Source: Gymnogyps californianus
Lineage: Eukaryota; Chordata; Aves; Accipitriformes; Cathartidae
Direction: 5' to 3'
DNA: 64,000 nt
Assembly: GCF_018139145.2 (NCBI RefSeq)
Contig: NC_059482.1
Location: 22,033,332-22,097,331 of the forward strand
The translations under genes and the position numbers were made by a program. Within the stretch, counting starts at the first letter, position 1, and every line of letters begins with the position of its first letter. The notes under the pieces were generated by a model. The model saw nothing but the letters and a program-made list of their open reading frames with translations. It made no database searches and was not told the DNA's origin. Below are positions 35,958 through 48,500 of the stretch, piece by piece.

Positions 35958-38900
35958 CTGCAGGAAAGAGATGAAACTATGATTTTGCCACTCGTGGAAA
36001 CATGAGAAGAGACCTGGCCATGCTCTGGTGACACCCTCCCTTAACCACCTTTCCAAAGCACTTTTACCTCTTGAGGTATATGCACATAATACACAAGGAT
36101 GGACTTGAATACATTCTGCCTGGGCAAAATAGCTCTAGGCCAAAGGCAGCAGGGCAATGCCCTGCTGTGAAGGAATCACCAAGCAGGTAAGACACCAGCA
36201 GTATGCAGATATAATACCTGAATCAAGTTATCCCCATATTCAACAAACCCAAAGAACCTGCTCGCTTCTGCCTGCACCCATCCATGCAGTCATGCCTCTA
36301 GAGGAAGAATGTATTATCTGAAGGCAAAACAGTATTTGTTATACCGGGACAAGGAAGAAATTCACTTGTAAGATACCAGGTTTGAATGCAGCAGTCAAGC
36401 TGTGGTGCTACAGAGTCATGCAGGCAGACCAGCAAGAGGAGACCACAGACATTGTGGCCTTATTGGGAATAAAAGCAAACCTGAAAAGCAGAAGGAGGAA
36501 CATAGGAAGACAAAGAGACAACCCCAGAAACAAGGATGGCTAAGAGAATTTAAAAGGGGCTGTAAAGAAGCAAGGGAGAAGCACGATACCCTACAAGGAA
36601 CGGCTGATGCAGAAGATGAGAGCAGTCAACTTGCCAAAATGATGGAAAGCCAGACAACCCGCCAGGCTGTGCCTATCAATTATAGCCTTCAAAGGCACTT
36701 TCTGCCTTGAGATACATGACCAGCACTGACTCACAGTGTGGTTTCATTATTAAAAGCCAATCTCAGCTCTCCGGAGGCTCTTACTGCCTGGTGATTGTAG
36801 CCAGGCAGCTGCCAGTACAGGCAAGGCAGATTTCTGGGTATTCCTCCCCACACCCAGGAGTCCCTGAAGGCACTCGGCTGCAAGTTTCTGTGCACTCTGG
36901 GGTACCACAAGCACAGAGACAGCAAACAGGCATTTTCTAGCACACAAATATCAACCCCAGAGCACCAAATCTCATCTCAGAAAGTCTAAAACAGGCAATT
37001 TTGACTGACAGGCAGCTTCACTGATGATAAACCCACACGAGGCTTGGGAAGAATGAAGGTTCATTCTGCACCACCCACCCGAGCCTGATAACCCATGGCC
37101 AAGGCAGTCCTGAACTCTCCAAACGCCCTTTGCTCCCAGCAGTGCCCTGGGGCAGTGAGTTTCCCCCTGCAGACAAACATTTTGGTCACCAAGTCCCTTG
37201 GGAGATGAGCACACGTGGCTAAGACCTTCAGCAAAAGCCACCCAGGACATCTCCGAGGGTGGTGAGGAGCAGCCTGAAGACAGGAAAGCAATTTTACAAC
37301 ACACAGGTAAGAGCAGTAAGTATCTAGCGAAGCACTTCTGTATTTGAATGATTACAGAGCCTCTATTTGGAATATACTTTGCTGTTAGCTGAGCTTTTAT
37401 GGAGCAGACAACCTCAGGCTACCATGCAGTCTAAGTCAGTATGATTTCCAAGAAGCTTGGAAATCGGTGAGAAAACTTTGAGACAGAGCACAATGTTGCC
37501 TCTCTCCAGGACATTACCAAAAGCCAACAAAATTAGAATATAACCACCTCTCTTGGGATTATCATCTCTATCCTTGCATACTTAAATATGTCAAGGATTT
37601 TCCTTAAAGCTGATCTTATTTTACACCAGTGCTGTGTAATGGTTGAGGTCTTACTAGCTTCAAAACTAATTCATTTTGGAAAAATCAACAGTTCACACAT
37701 CGCCTCCCCTTTACAGGGCATACAAATCCCAAGGTGCAGCTGTACAAGTTTATTATTTTTTACTGGGAATAGCAGAAATGTTGATGCAGATGTTCTTTTC
37801 CACTTGAGGAAGCATGAATAGAGCAAATTAACTGTTTGCCTGTTGGCTGGTACTTGGCAAAGACAAGCATTTTGAAGTGCTGCATGGATAATGGAGCAGC
37901 TGAAGCCAAAGGACTTAGTGGGAACGAAGCAGAGCCACAGGAAAAGAGAAACTGAGGCACATTTTAATCGGGAAGGAGGATACCTACAGCAAAGAGTGCC
38001 CAGAATCAGTGTGGATCACACGAACGGCATTCCTTGGGCATGAGCATCCACGCTGCATCTTTCCAATATTCCCAAGCTAAATGCCAGACCAGGAATGGCG
38101 CAGTACTCTCCAGGAATAACTGAGGGACCACACCTGCATCCTTCCTTGCCAAAGGGTCTTCCATTTTCAACCACGTCCCTGTCAAAACCTGTTATCTCGG
38201 AATATACTTTGACTTCTCTTGCTGTTCCTCCACCTGCAATATGCCCCGACAGCTTTTTTTTGTCCCCTTGTTTGTTTCCCCCAACAGGTAGATTTGGAGA
38301 GGGGGTTAATTCACCTGCTCTCGTGTACACTTCCATCTTCCCATCCTGCCCTCCGCTCATGTATACATCTTACTCTTCATTACAGAACAGTATCTTTAAT
38401 TACACCTTTCTTTTTCTGACCTTTCTCTGCTTCCAATACACTTACTGTTATGTGTCAAGAGAAACCCTTGCGTGTACAATGTTCTCTCCCAGAGCACTTT
38501 AACTCAGCTCCTTTCCTCCCTCCTGCCTTTTCCCACCAGCTTGCTCTTGGCACATGCCTCATTCGAGCAAATGTTTCCCCAGCTGAAATTCAAAAGGTCT
38601 CAATTTTCCTCTTTACAGTGGAACAAAATTGCTGACATTTTTCAACTTTTCCCTTCTCAACTTTCTTGGGAAATCTCAAAATAATCACAATTTTTTCAAG
38701 TAAAGGTGGAAACCTTCAAGAGCATATTACTCTGGATGCGCTGTAGTTCTCCAAAGGGAAAGCAGAGAGCCACACTGTCTTAGACAAACCAGAGCAGGAC
38801 TGAATTAAGCTTAGTAGGAGCCTAAAGTGGCACCTAAAGGCCTCCCACTGCTTCTGCGAAATCAGTCTGTTTCCACTGCTGCTTCAAAACACCTTTCCTG

Positions 38901-39370
38901 GAGTGCTAATGCCACTAATTATAACTTATTCCAGCATAAAGTGGAGAAGATTCGACCCCTGTGCTTTGACAGTGAGCTGCACAGAGGCAGCTAAACAGGC
39001 TGTGAGAGGCAGAGATGCCCTGCCAGAAACCAAGATTAACCAAGGAGCCACATGGTGCACGCTCGAGGTAAAGCATGAGAGCAGGTAAGAACTGCACAGG
39101 CCTCAACATCCCCATCAATCCCGGGCTTTCAAGGGGAAGGATGCCAACTAGAAAAGCTCCTTCGGGTTAGATAGCACCAACACATGGCCAAAATCAGGGG
39201 GAGAATCCCCAGCATGGGAAGATTTCCACCATCCTGCAAAATAAAGGTGGTGAGACATTTTATTCTGGATGTGCTGTGCCACAGCAGATACATGGTATAC
39301 AGCATAGGAAGTTGAGTTACACTGCTCTCCTCTTCCAGCACAGTATTAACCTCCGCATCCCAGCACTTAC
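35958..39370 (-). other. HYDIN: HYDIN intron between coding exons 3 and 4 (3.4 kb)
   Basis: No exon, repeat or RNA gene recognised. A pyrimidine-rich stretch lies at about 38200-38660 on the plus strand. Open frames there are shadows of low-complexity sequence. Confidence 0.85.
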
Positions 39371-39490
39371 CTTGTCATTGTTCCTCAGAATCAGCGGCAC
39401 TTCGTAGACCTCGCAAGGGACGTAGCTCTGAAATACCACCTCTGATGGGAAAGGCTGAAACAAGCTCTGTTCCAGGTCAACTGCTGAGAA
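39371..39490 (-). CDS. HYDIN: HYDIN coding exon 3 (residues 83-122)
   Basis: A 120-base, phase 0-0 exon with acceptor ATCTCCAG|TTCTCA and donor GACAAG|GTAAGT. It encodes the start of the first ASH domain: FSAVDLEQSLFQPFPSEVVF, then QSYVPCEVYEVPLILRNNDK. The pattern 'P.E..F......Y....L.L.N.D' is the opening pair of beta strands of the domain. Both splice sites are strong. Confidence 0.96.
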
Positions 39491-41167
39491 CTGGAGATAC
39501 AAGACAGAGCAGTGAGAGGTTCAGCTACTGGGAGAAAGAATCATGAATGAGAATCCTACATTGACCTCCAGTGAAGTACAGCCTCTTGGTGAGTACATCT
39601 GCCCTGCTCACACTAGGGACAGTAGCTCACCCACCTGTGTTCCAAGCTGATCAAAAGTTTCTGGACCATGTTGATCAGACTCAAGCCAAGAAGCTCTTCT
39701 GGTAGGTGTTTCTCCATGTTTCTTTCTCCAAAACGCAAGGCAGCGCTTACCTCCAGCAGAGCCCTGTGCTAATGTGGTCACACAGCTCCAGAGCACTGAC
39801 TGAAAGAGCCATGAGCACTCATGGAGCAACTGAAACCCAAGAATTTACATGAGATTCCATGGGAAACAATTCTGGGATGATCTTTACACTGAGACGGAGA
39901 GGCTGAGTCTCGCACATCCCCAAATATCTTTTTTGGTATAGAGCCTAGAAACCAGTAAGAAGAGAACAGTACCAGAGGAGGTAAGGCCAAAAAGAAAGTA
40001 ACACAGTAGTTAGGAAAAAGACAAATGAGGTGAATGCTGGACAGTGATAAGGTTCAGCTCTTTTCTCAGCATTACTGGGCAACTTGAGTAAGACTGGACT
40101 TGGTATCTCCTTTTTCCATGAGCTTTAAATGGATGCTTTATTGTATTCTATTATTACTGTTTTATTTAATACCACTGCAGAAGCATGTCTGAAAATATAC
40201 AGAAATAGCAAATGCTTACAGAGCAGAGGCATTACTTTGAGAAAATTCCTCCCTGCTTTGTCTCCCCTCTTCCAGCTGCACTGTTCCCACTTGAAAGACA
40301 CGGGCAGGTCTCCTACTTCTCCACAGAAGTCACGGTCACACTGAAGCTAGTAGCTGCAGCACACCACCAGTTATTTGTGCACTCGTCTGATGCGTTCCCA
40401 ACCTCCTGTACTGTCTAGGGCAATCCTTAACCAATTCGTTACAGGTCTCTTGCTGGCAATTTTCCGCTCAACAGCCCACCTCAGTAATCTACCCATTTGG
40501 ACTGTGTGTTATACTGAGCAGTCCTGTAAGAAAAGCAGCTTTAAACATACGTCTAAGTAAACGTTGATCCAGATAAAGCACATTCACTCCCCTCTGCCCA
40601 GGACGATTCCCCTGTATATCTGGCAGCCTGCAAAATCTAACACCCTGTAAGAGTCCCACACGTTCCAACCCAAAGCATTAATGCAATTGGTTTTGTTAAA
40701 TCTTGAATAATTACCATAGGCCCTCAGCCTTCAAAGGCCAATGCTGCCACCGTTGAGGGAGTCCTATGACCCCAAGCATTTGACAGTGACTACACCAAAA
40801 CAAGAGGTGGCTATTTCAGCAGGAGGATGGAAAATGGCAAGCTCATGCCCTTGTGTCCTGCCCCAGCCTTCCCCCAGTATCATGCTTTAGCGATGGTAGC
40901 TCAACTCCAGCAAAATCCACCAACATCAGCAGAGGTTATTTATATCGGCTGAGTGCAGATCAGGACTTCAACATCTCACTGGGGAAAAAATGTTTTACCT
41001 TGCCCCCAGCAGAAGACAGAAGGAACTCCACCACCACCAGCAGCTTGAAAGGACAACAGGACCCAGTCACCAAGGTATTTAGATAAGCTGGAGGCAAGCC
41101 TGTCACAAGCACGCACCCTCTTCAAATGTCACATCAAACAGCAAGGAAAAGGGCAAGAAAAGACTAC
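39491..41167 (-). other. HYDIN: HYDIN intron between coding exons 2 and 3 (1.7 kb)
   Basis: Short intron with no repeat or additional exon that I can recognise. Confidence 0.85.
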
Positions 41168-41293
41168 CTTTTGATGGGAGGTTTCACTCATGTCTAGAAG
41201 CTGGATAATCCGGGGCCGCCTCATCTCCCGAGTGCTGGCCAGCCTCTGCTCAGTGGTAAGAGACATCTCCTTCAGGAATGCAGAAGGAGTCAG
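41168..41293 (-). CDS. HYDIN: HYDIN coding exon 2 (residues 41-82)
   Basis: A 126-base, phase 0-0 exon with acceptor CATTTCAG|CTGACT and donor CAAAAG|GTAGTC. The peptide LTPSAFLKEMSLTTEQRLAS, then TREMRRPRIIQLLDMSETSHQK, is the conserved N-terminal tail of HYDIN ahead of its first ASH domain. It is rich in leucine, basic and acidic residues and probably helical, unlike the beta-rich exons that follow. The donor GTAGTC is weaker than its neighbours. Confidence 0.94.
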
Positions 41294-42452
41294 CTGAAAT
41301 GCAAAACACCAGCAAGAGCTACAGAAATGCCTTTGTTCAGAAAGGCTTTTCTTGTTCAAGTGCCACTGATGAATAATTTGTGATCACAGCCACTAGGATA
41401 GTCCTGGAAGTCCCGTAAGTTACCTGCTGAAATATTTAACATCAGTAAATTAATGATAGAGAGCAGAATACACATGCTCTAACCAAGTGGCTCTGTTCCA
41501 TTAGCTTCTCCTTCATGATTTGACATGACATGTTTGGGGATTTCTGCTCTTCGGGCATTTGTTTCCTCTTTAGTTTTGCTGGATTGAGCCAGTGACCTTT
41601 GAAGAGAGTGGGGAGGAGTTATCAGAAATCCCCTAACCCCATCCTTGCACAACACAACCAACACGCATGTGGAGATGTCATTGCTGGGTGAAATCAGATG
41701 AAAGCAGAAAAGCAGCATTGTGCCAGGACTGAGATGGAGAGGAATGGGTCCAAGTTTTAGTTCTCTCTTTTTAATTAGCACTTGTTTTCTCTCTGTTCTG
41801 GCCTCACAGACCCCTCCACAGAAGTATACAGAGTTGTCTCCTTGACAGAGCCTCAGCACTGGGTCACCTCCAGTCAAGCGAGCTCCAGTCAAAGGGGACA
41901 TTTCTGGATGGGAAGGAGGAATTGCCCTGACTCCGTTGCTGTTTGCAGGGCTGCATCTGTGCTCCACACAGGATACGAGATACAATAAAATAACTGTTTT
42001 GGAAGCTATTCTATCTGGGACCAGCCATGTTTGTCAAGTCTTCAGGTAGAGTTTCAGCAGCCTACCACATGCCCAGCTGCCTAGAGGTATGGTCAGGGCA
42101 GCACTGGCAAGTATGCCTACATGACAGAAGATGTTACTGCCCGCACAGCAAAGAGGATGGAGGGAAGCACATGTTCATGCTTCAGCTATTCCAGTGCAAT
42201 GCCCAGTACATTTGTTTGACTTGGTTCCAGCAGCACATTCAGGCAAGACCCTGGGCTTTCCTTGAAGCAGCACACAGTCCATCTCCCACTACACCATGAC
42301 AGCCACCTCCAACAGAAGCATGGCTGCAAAGGGATGGGGAGGTGGTGTCTAGCTTCACAGTGCTGCTAGACAACAGGAGGGGAAGGCAGAGGAGGACATG
42401 GGCAGATTCCAGCCTTAACATAGCTCCTACCTGGCCCACAGCAGGTACTTAC
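41294..42452 (-). other. HYDIN: HYDIN intron between coding exons 1 and 2 (1.2 kb)
   Basis: The shortest intron of the set. A minus-strand open frame at 41479-41985 has no recognisable domain and no splice support. No repeat seen. Confidence 0.85.
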
Positions 42453-42572
42453 AGTTACACACTCCTCCGCCTCTCTGACTAGCTTCGGATTACGAGGTGC
42501 TACCACTTTGCTTGGGAATCCATCAGCCATTTTGGAGGACTCCACAGACCGACGGAGCTTCCCAGTGGCCAT
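42453..42572 (-). CDS. HYDIN: HYDIN coding exon 1 with start codon (residues 1-40)
   Basis: The 120 coding bases begin at the ATG whose first base is 42572. An in-frame TGA lies six bases upstream within the same exon, so translation cannot start earlier here. The context is favourable (G at -3, G at +4). A second in-frame ATG (residue 15, SSKMADGF) could be used as an alternative start. The peptide MATGKLRRSVESSK, then MADGFPSKVVAPRNPKLVREAEECVT, ends in the family-typical 'NPK.V.EAEEC' segment and joins exon 2 in phase 0. The donor is AACT|GTAAGT. The exon's 5' edge is at 42584 (CCTTCCAG|GTGAGC). HYDIN is a structural protein of motile cilia; loss in mammals causes immotile or weakly beating cilia and hydrocephalus. 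Confidence 0.94.
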
Positions 42573-42584
42573 GTCTCAGCTCAC
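42573..42584 (-). other. HYDIN: Spliced 5' UTR piece with AG|GTGAGC edge
   Basis: Twelve untranslated bases precede the start codon and follow a pyrimidine-rich acceptor (TTGCTCCTTCCAG). Their presence implies at least one further non-coding exon upstream. The exon's first six bases, GTGAGC, also match a 5' splice-site consensus, so the acceptor and a potential donor are directly juxtaposed. Confidence 0.75.
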
Positions 42585-45500
42585 CTGGAAGGAGCAACAA
42601 CAGGACTTTGAAAGTCCAGAATCCCACTCATGGCAGACCCAAAGGATACACCTGTCTCTCCAGACTGTGGCATGCTTCACAAGTGGAGAAGATAAGCACC
42701 TCCCCTCCCCATTTCGTTATTAGACCATATTTAAGTGGCAGACTTAAGACTCAGAAGTAAAAGCCCAGAACAAACATTCCCTGAGCCAAAACAGACTCAA
42801 AACCACCTTTTGCTGTGGGTGCGGTTCCATGAGCCACAGACACATACCAGGTCCTGCTCACACATCTCACCTTCCCCCCTTCCATTACTTTTGGAATACC
42901 ATTTACTGGAATTAACAACCAAATCCCTATTAGCATCCAAACTGTCCTTTATTACTCTTTAAAAGTTTTTTGGTGGGAACAGAAGGAAGGTAAACATCAT
43001 TTCGCTGCTTCATTTTGCAAGAGCAGCTGACCTGATGCAACTGTGTGCCTGACCCTACTAAGTGCTCAGAGTATTATCAACAACCTTAAACCTAGGGAAC
43101 GCTGCTGCCCCAAGTGTTAACAGAATCAGACCACTACTACTTTGCAAACCAAATGTCCACCCTTTGTGCAAGGAGCCTGGTGATGTTTCTAACTAATGGA
43201 GCATAGAGTTCAATACTCTGATTAAGAACTATAGTTTCTCAAGGCTAATTTGGTTGTTTTAAGTTACAAAAATTATCCAGCAAATATGACTCCTTCCAGG
43301 CATGAAATTACCACAGTGCCCAAGAGCATTTCTCCATGGAGAATGAGGGCCCTAATTTCCACTTATTAACATCTAAACTCAAGGCTCCCTACAGGCATTA
43401 TGGAGGCTGTAACAGCAGAAATAAAAGCATGAAACCATTAAAGGAACATGAGCAATTAACTCAAATATAAATGCAACATATGTGAAAGCAGGGCCACTTA
43501 AGACTTCATCCTAATGGCAGTTCTTCTCCAGCACCCTTATCCTACAAGTATCATGGGTTAACAGGTCCATGGGCCATTCTTCCTCCAATCACTAGCCTGC
43601 CGACCACCTCTCTTCATCTGTGTCACACAAAGCGGGTGTGCAAGAAAGGGCGAGAAGAGAAGACAATCTCAGAAAGCAGGTCTCAAGCACCGACAAAAAT
43701 CAAAGATAAACGTGTATAGCATTTACTAAGCACTACTTTGGACTATTTCCCCTCCCCTTCTGGCTAACTGGACCAAGGAACAGATGGATTTGCCCACTTC
43801 TTATTTTCTGGGACTTGAAAGACCAGTGCTCTCAAAGCCAGCTCTACTCTAATTTTACATCCTGACATTGATCACGGATCATATTCCCTCCTGCTTCCTT
43901 CTGTTCCACATCATCTTTTTTGTGTGGACTTGCTGTATACAGCAAGGACATCATCTATACAAAGATGACCATTCCCTTCCCCTCAAGTTTTACCCACATC
44001 CCATGAGAAAGGCAATGACTTCATTCCTTTACTCCCCAAACAGCTACAGCATCATACATGTTCGTGGTACTAGGCCCTTTACAGTGTCAAGAAGAGACAA
44101 GGCTGCCATTTCCTTTTGTTCTTGCAAGAAACACGAGGGAGCACAGCACTGTCCTATGGACACAAGGACATGCTGCAGCAAGAGCCCGGATTTAAAGCTG
44201 GACATAACTATTTTTCAAGAGAGAAATCTAATGGGGATGATACAACATTAATCTGGATTCAATGTTTTATTATTGGGCCTTGAGAATAACTGGATTATTT
44301 GTTCCAATTTTCTAGCTGTATTTTGACTTCACTTGAAATTAATCCTGTTCATCATGCCCACAACGCTTATCTCCAGAGGATTTCCAACCTCCACACCCCC
44401 TATCCCAGTCTTACAGCTTCCCCTACCCTCTAGCCCTGGAGTAAGGCACTCCCACAGCTCCACTTCCCTAGAGCCTGCAGGGACCAGCCTCCCAGACAAA
44501 GAGGAAAGGAGCAGAATAAGAAATCAGCCACATCTCCCTGCAGAGGCAGGACAAAACAGCAAGCACAACACAGCATGCCTCCAGCCCACCACCCTTGTCT
44601 AGTGGGGGAGATCCGTTGGGTGGGCCAGGGAACCGTTGGTGTGACCAAGCTCCCAGCAGCACAGCAATAACTGTCACTGGGCTGGTGGCTTCCAAGAGCC
44701 CAGTGGAACCTGGAAGGCAACTGACAGGACTTGGAAATTGGGCTGCCCAGCATCTCCTCTCCTCAACTGTTACAGCCTTGCCAGGCAGAGCAGGAGGATT
44801 TTACCAGGACCTCAAGGAAGGAGAGAGTTCAGAGCTTGACACTAGCTAAAGTCTGCTCGTTTCCCTGCTGCTGAGCTCCTCCTGCTCTAAAAAGGGGAGA
44901 TGCTGCACTGCGCAGGCTCAGGGTACTGTGCGGAGAAGCTTCTCAAAACAGCAGCATCTCATCCTGTAAGCAGCATGATAGGAAAGGTCCACTAACACAG
45001 CAAAGAGTGGAGGTTTACCACCTTAATCAGTTCCACACCAAGGGAACAGATGCAAGTTCAAGCATTTGTGGCTTTGGGATTTCTTCAGCTCTAGGCTGGA
45101 GTGGAGGCTATGCTTTCTGCCTTCAACTTTCTCAGTATCATTATTGGTCAACTCAGTCTCTACTCTGGTGGTTTACAATGCCACTGAAATGCCTTGATGA
45201 AGTTATAGCCTTGCAAGTCACTGCAGCCCATCTATTTCTTAAACATCTCATTCCGCAGTGAATGATTGCAGCAGTATTAGAAAGTATGCCTTAGAGTAGC
45301 ATTTGTTAATGTTCCACGAGCTTCAGATAAATTCATTTAGACACTGCAGACAAGCTAATCATTTCTTTGTTTAAGGAGCAAAGAAAAAGTTTCCACACTG
45401 ACTTACAAAGCAAGAATTTAATTTCTATTTTGCTCACCCAGAGAGGACCCCAATCACATCAATGCAAAAGAGAGCAGGCAAATCACCGTGTTGCCGCAGC

Positions 45501-48500
45501 TCCGACAATGCCTTTGGGGGTGTCCTCTGTTGTTGCACCTGGTGAATACCCACCTGATGAGCTTGTTCCAATTAACCGTGCACACATATGCACACACACC
45601 AGCCAAGGACACCCAACTTACAAGAGTATCTCAGCTGCCAGGGAGCTTCACGCATTTTCGGCACAGCATATGCTATAAACAAAAGCCTCTCATGAGACTC
45701 TCGGCCACAGACAAACCAAATCATCACATCTGCTTGGCAGGGAACAAGGAACCCTCAAGTTTGAAAACCAACATTCATTATTTGGGGGTTTACAATCCAG
45801 TCAGGGAGGATCTGAGCCCCAAAAACTAACCGGCTCTCCAGCCAGCTAGCCTGCGGAAACTCACTCCAAAACATCTCCCACATGGTGTCCAGCCACAAAT
45901 CTGAGTGGAAACTGGAGAGCTCAGGCAAAGAAACCTCAGATGTGACACCCTTGTGTGCTCAAGGCACCAAGACAGAAGTGCTATAAGGAAAGGAAACTGG
46001 ACTGTGGGTGATGCTTCCCATCTCAGAAGGCAGAACTTGGAGACAGATGTCAAGGTGCGACCCATCCAGTCTCTCATGCTTGGTCTGAGATGCACTCACA
46101 GGGCTGCCACCTTGTGCTCCTTCCCACAGCTCCAGCACCTTAGAAGCAATGTCAGAGCCTCACCTGCTCAGCACAGCAGTGACTCCTGCCTGCTGCAGGC
46201 AAACGGCACAGCTGGAGCTAGGCTTCATGCTCAGCAGACTTGCCAGAGAAGCCTCAGGTGCTTAGCAAGGGAAACTGCTGGCTGCAAAGCATCTTCATGG
46301 AGCTGCACAGTAGAAGCAATACGAAACCCATACAAGGCTTTGCAAGCACCTCAGCACCTAATGCCAAACCTGATGCTGGGATCTCAGCCTGCTCTCGAAC
46401 TCAACAACCCTGCTCCCAGACTCAGCTGCATTCCTGCCATTGAACTCACCATCTATTTTTCCAGCCCAAACCTTCCTGCCCTCCTAGGTAGACGGAGGGA
46501 GCCAAAGCCATTCCTTAGTCATGCTCGTCAGCCCAGACAAGGTCACTTCCACATCTCCCAGCACTGCTGTGTGGAGAAAGCAGTGAGAAAGTGAGAAAAA
46601 GCCTGATCTGCAGGCTAGCAGCTAGGATGCTTGAGAGCTAAGGAAAAGCCATGGCTGGGGGGCTCTGCTCCCTGGATTACAAAGTCTTTTAGCTAATGAC
46701 TATTTAACATGCAATGCATAAGCAGTCTCTGAAGGAAAAAAAAAACGCACTAAAAAAGACCAGCATCATCTTCAAAGTGAAGGAAAAAGATTTGTTTCAT
46801 GATGTGGGCTCACAGCTACTAGAGAGACTCCTTGCTTCAGGCTAAGCAGAAAAGAAGGGTCTGCACAGGATCACCCTGCTCCCAGGTGAGTGTTTTTAGC
46901 CATGAGCTACATTAGGGGTAAATAAAAGCACCTTCACCTCTTCTCTTTAGGGCAGCAATATTACCCTCTGAATACTACCTGGCCCACGATATGGGCTAGG
47001 GCTGTACGGCCAGCATATCTGTAGGCACGAGGCAGGGCTTCACACAAGCTCGGTCATGCCAGGACCTGGAAAATTCAGAAGGCTCAACAGCACAAATACA
47101 GGCACAGAGGGGCCCTTCAGAGCCCGTGAGCTTGGCAAAAGCTGTGCTGAGGAAGAAGCTGATGTGAGCATTTAGATATGGCCCTAAAGCATCCAAATGC
47201 CTTTGTGCATATGTCCAACAGCTTCCCTCCGTAAAATAAAACTGAACAGCTCTCTGATGATGCTGTTCTGAAAAAGACAGGAAATTAAGAATAAACAGCA
47301 AATTTCTTAATGGACATTAAGGAAAAAAAGGGAAGTTTCATGTAAAGGCACAGCTTCATGTCTATGCAGATCCGGTGGCTGTCACTATGCCATGTGCTCT
47401 TATTTCAAGGGACCCCACATCACTTGTGCTGAAGAAGCAGCAGCACCAGCCTCTGAGCCGGTCTGATACCAGCTGATTGCCCTCCAAACTTAAAGGCTGG
47501 GGATATATCGGCACACTGCACTACAATACACTATACAGAGCTTTTCTTGTAGGAGCACAGACTGATGGCTGAATCTTGCTTCAGTATACACAATAAATCC
47601 TCCTCCTCCTTCCGTTCGCAAAGATAAACCATCTCGCTCTGGACTAATTGGTTCATTTGCCTCTCTATTACACTTTTGCTGGAAGAGCAAGACAAGAGAT
47701 CTGTTAAAAGTGAGAATCAGGATACTATTGAACTATTTTGTCCAGTTAAATCATCTTGCCCTGTTCAGGCTTAAGTAGCAAGATCACATTTCTTGCCTAG
47801 AAGTCATCTGCTTAGCTATAATTACCGTATAAACAGCATCTCAAGGAAGCCAGGAAAGGAGAAGCAGAATTTCCAGGACTAATCTCTTGCCCCTCCAGCC
47901 TACTGCTAAGTGGCTGACTGCTTTCTAAATCAAGTCTTGCTACCCGTGAAGCCTCACCTGTCACCTTTATATTCCAGTCCCTCTGTATTTTATCACTTTG
48001 GTACTGTCTTCCTGCAATTTATTACAAAAGCTCTACCATAGCTGAGATAACTAATAGGAGCCTAGTATTATACCTTCCTGTTATTTCTTTTAATAAACTT
48101 CAACTGTCAGCTGACAGTGGGATGGACCAAGCTCCCTTCCAAGCATCTGCTGGAGATTCCCCAGCTCCACATACTATAGTTCACAACTGTGGCTCCTACC
48201 TTAAGTATTTACAGTACTATCCTCCCTTTCCCAACTGCCTCTCCCAGCACCTGATCTCTGCTATCCTGACTTTGCAACTTTGAAACTCCCTTTTTATTTA
48301 GTCTTTTTCTGGCATCTGGACCACATTTCATAAAATCATTTAGGTTGGAAAAGACCTTTAAGATTGAGTCCAACTGTTAACCTCTTAAGCACTGCCAAGT
48401 TCACCACTAAACCATGTCTCTAAGCGCCACACCTACACATCTTTTAAATACCTCCAGGGATGGGGACTCAACCACTTCCCTGGGCAGCCTGTTCCAATGC

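Noticed and set aside
45905..46594. 229-codon plus-strand open frame in the 5' UTR intron
   Set aside because: No recognisable motif, no splice context and irregular composition. It lies antisense within the HYDIN intron and is most likely chance.
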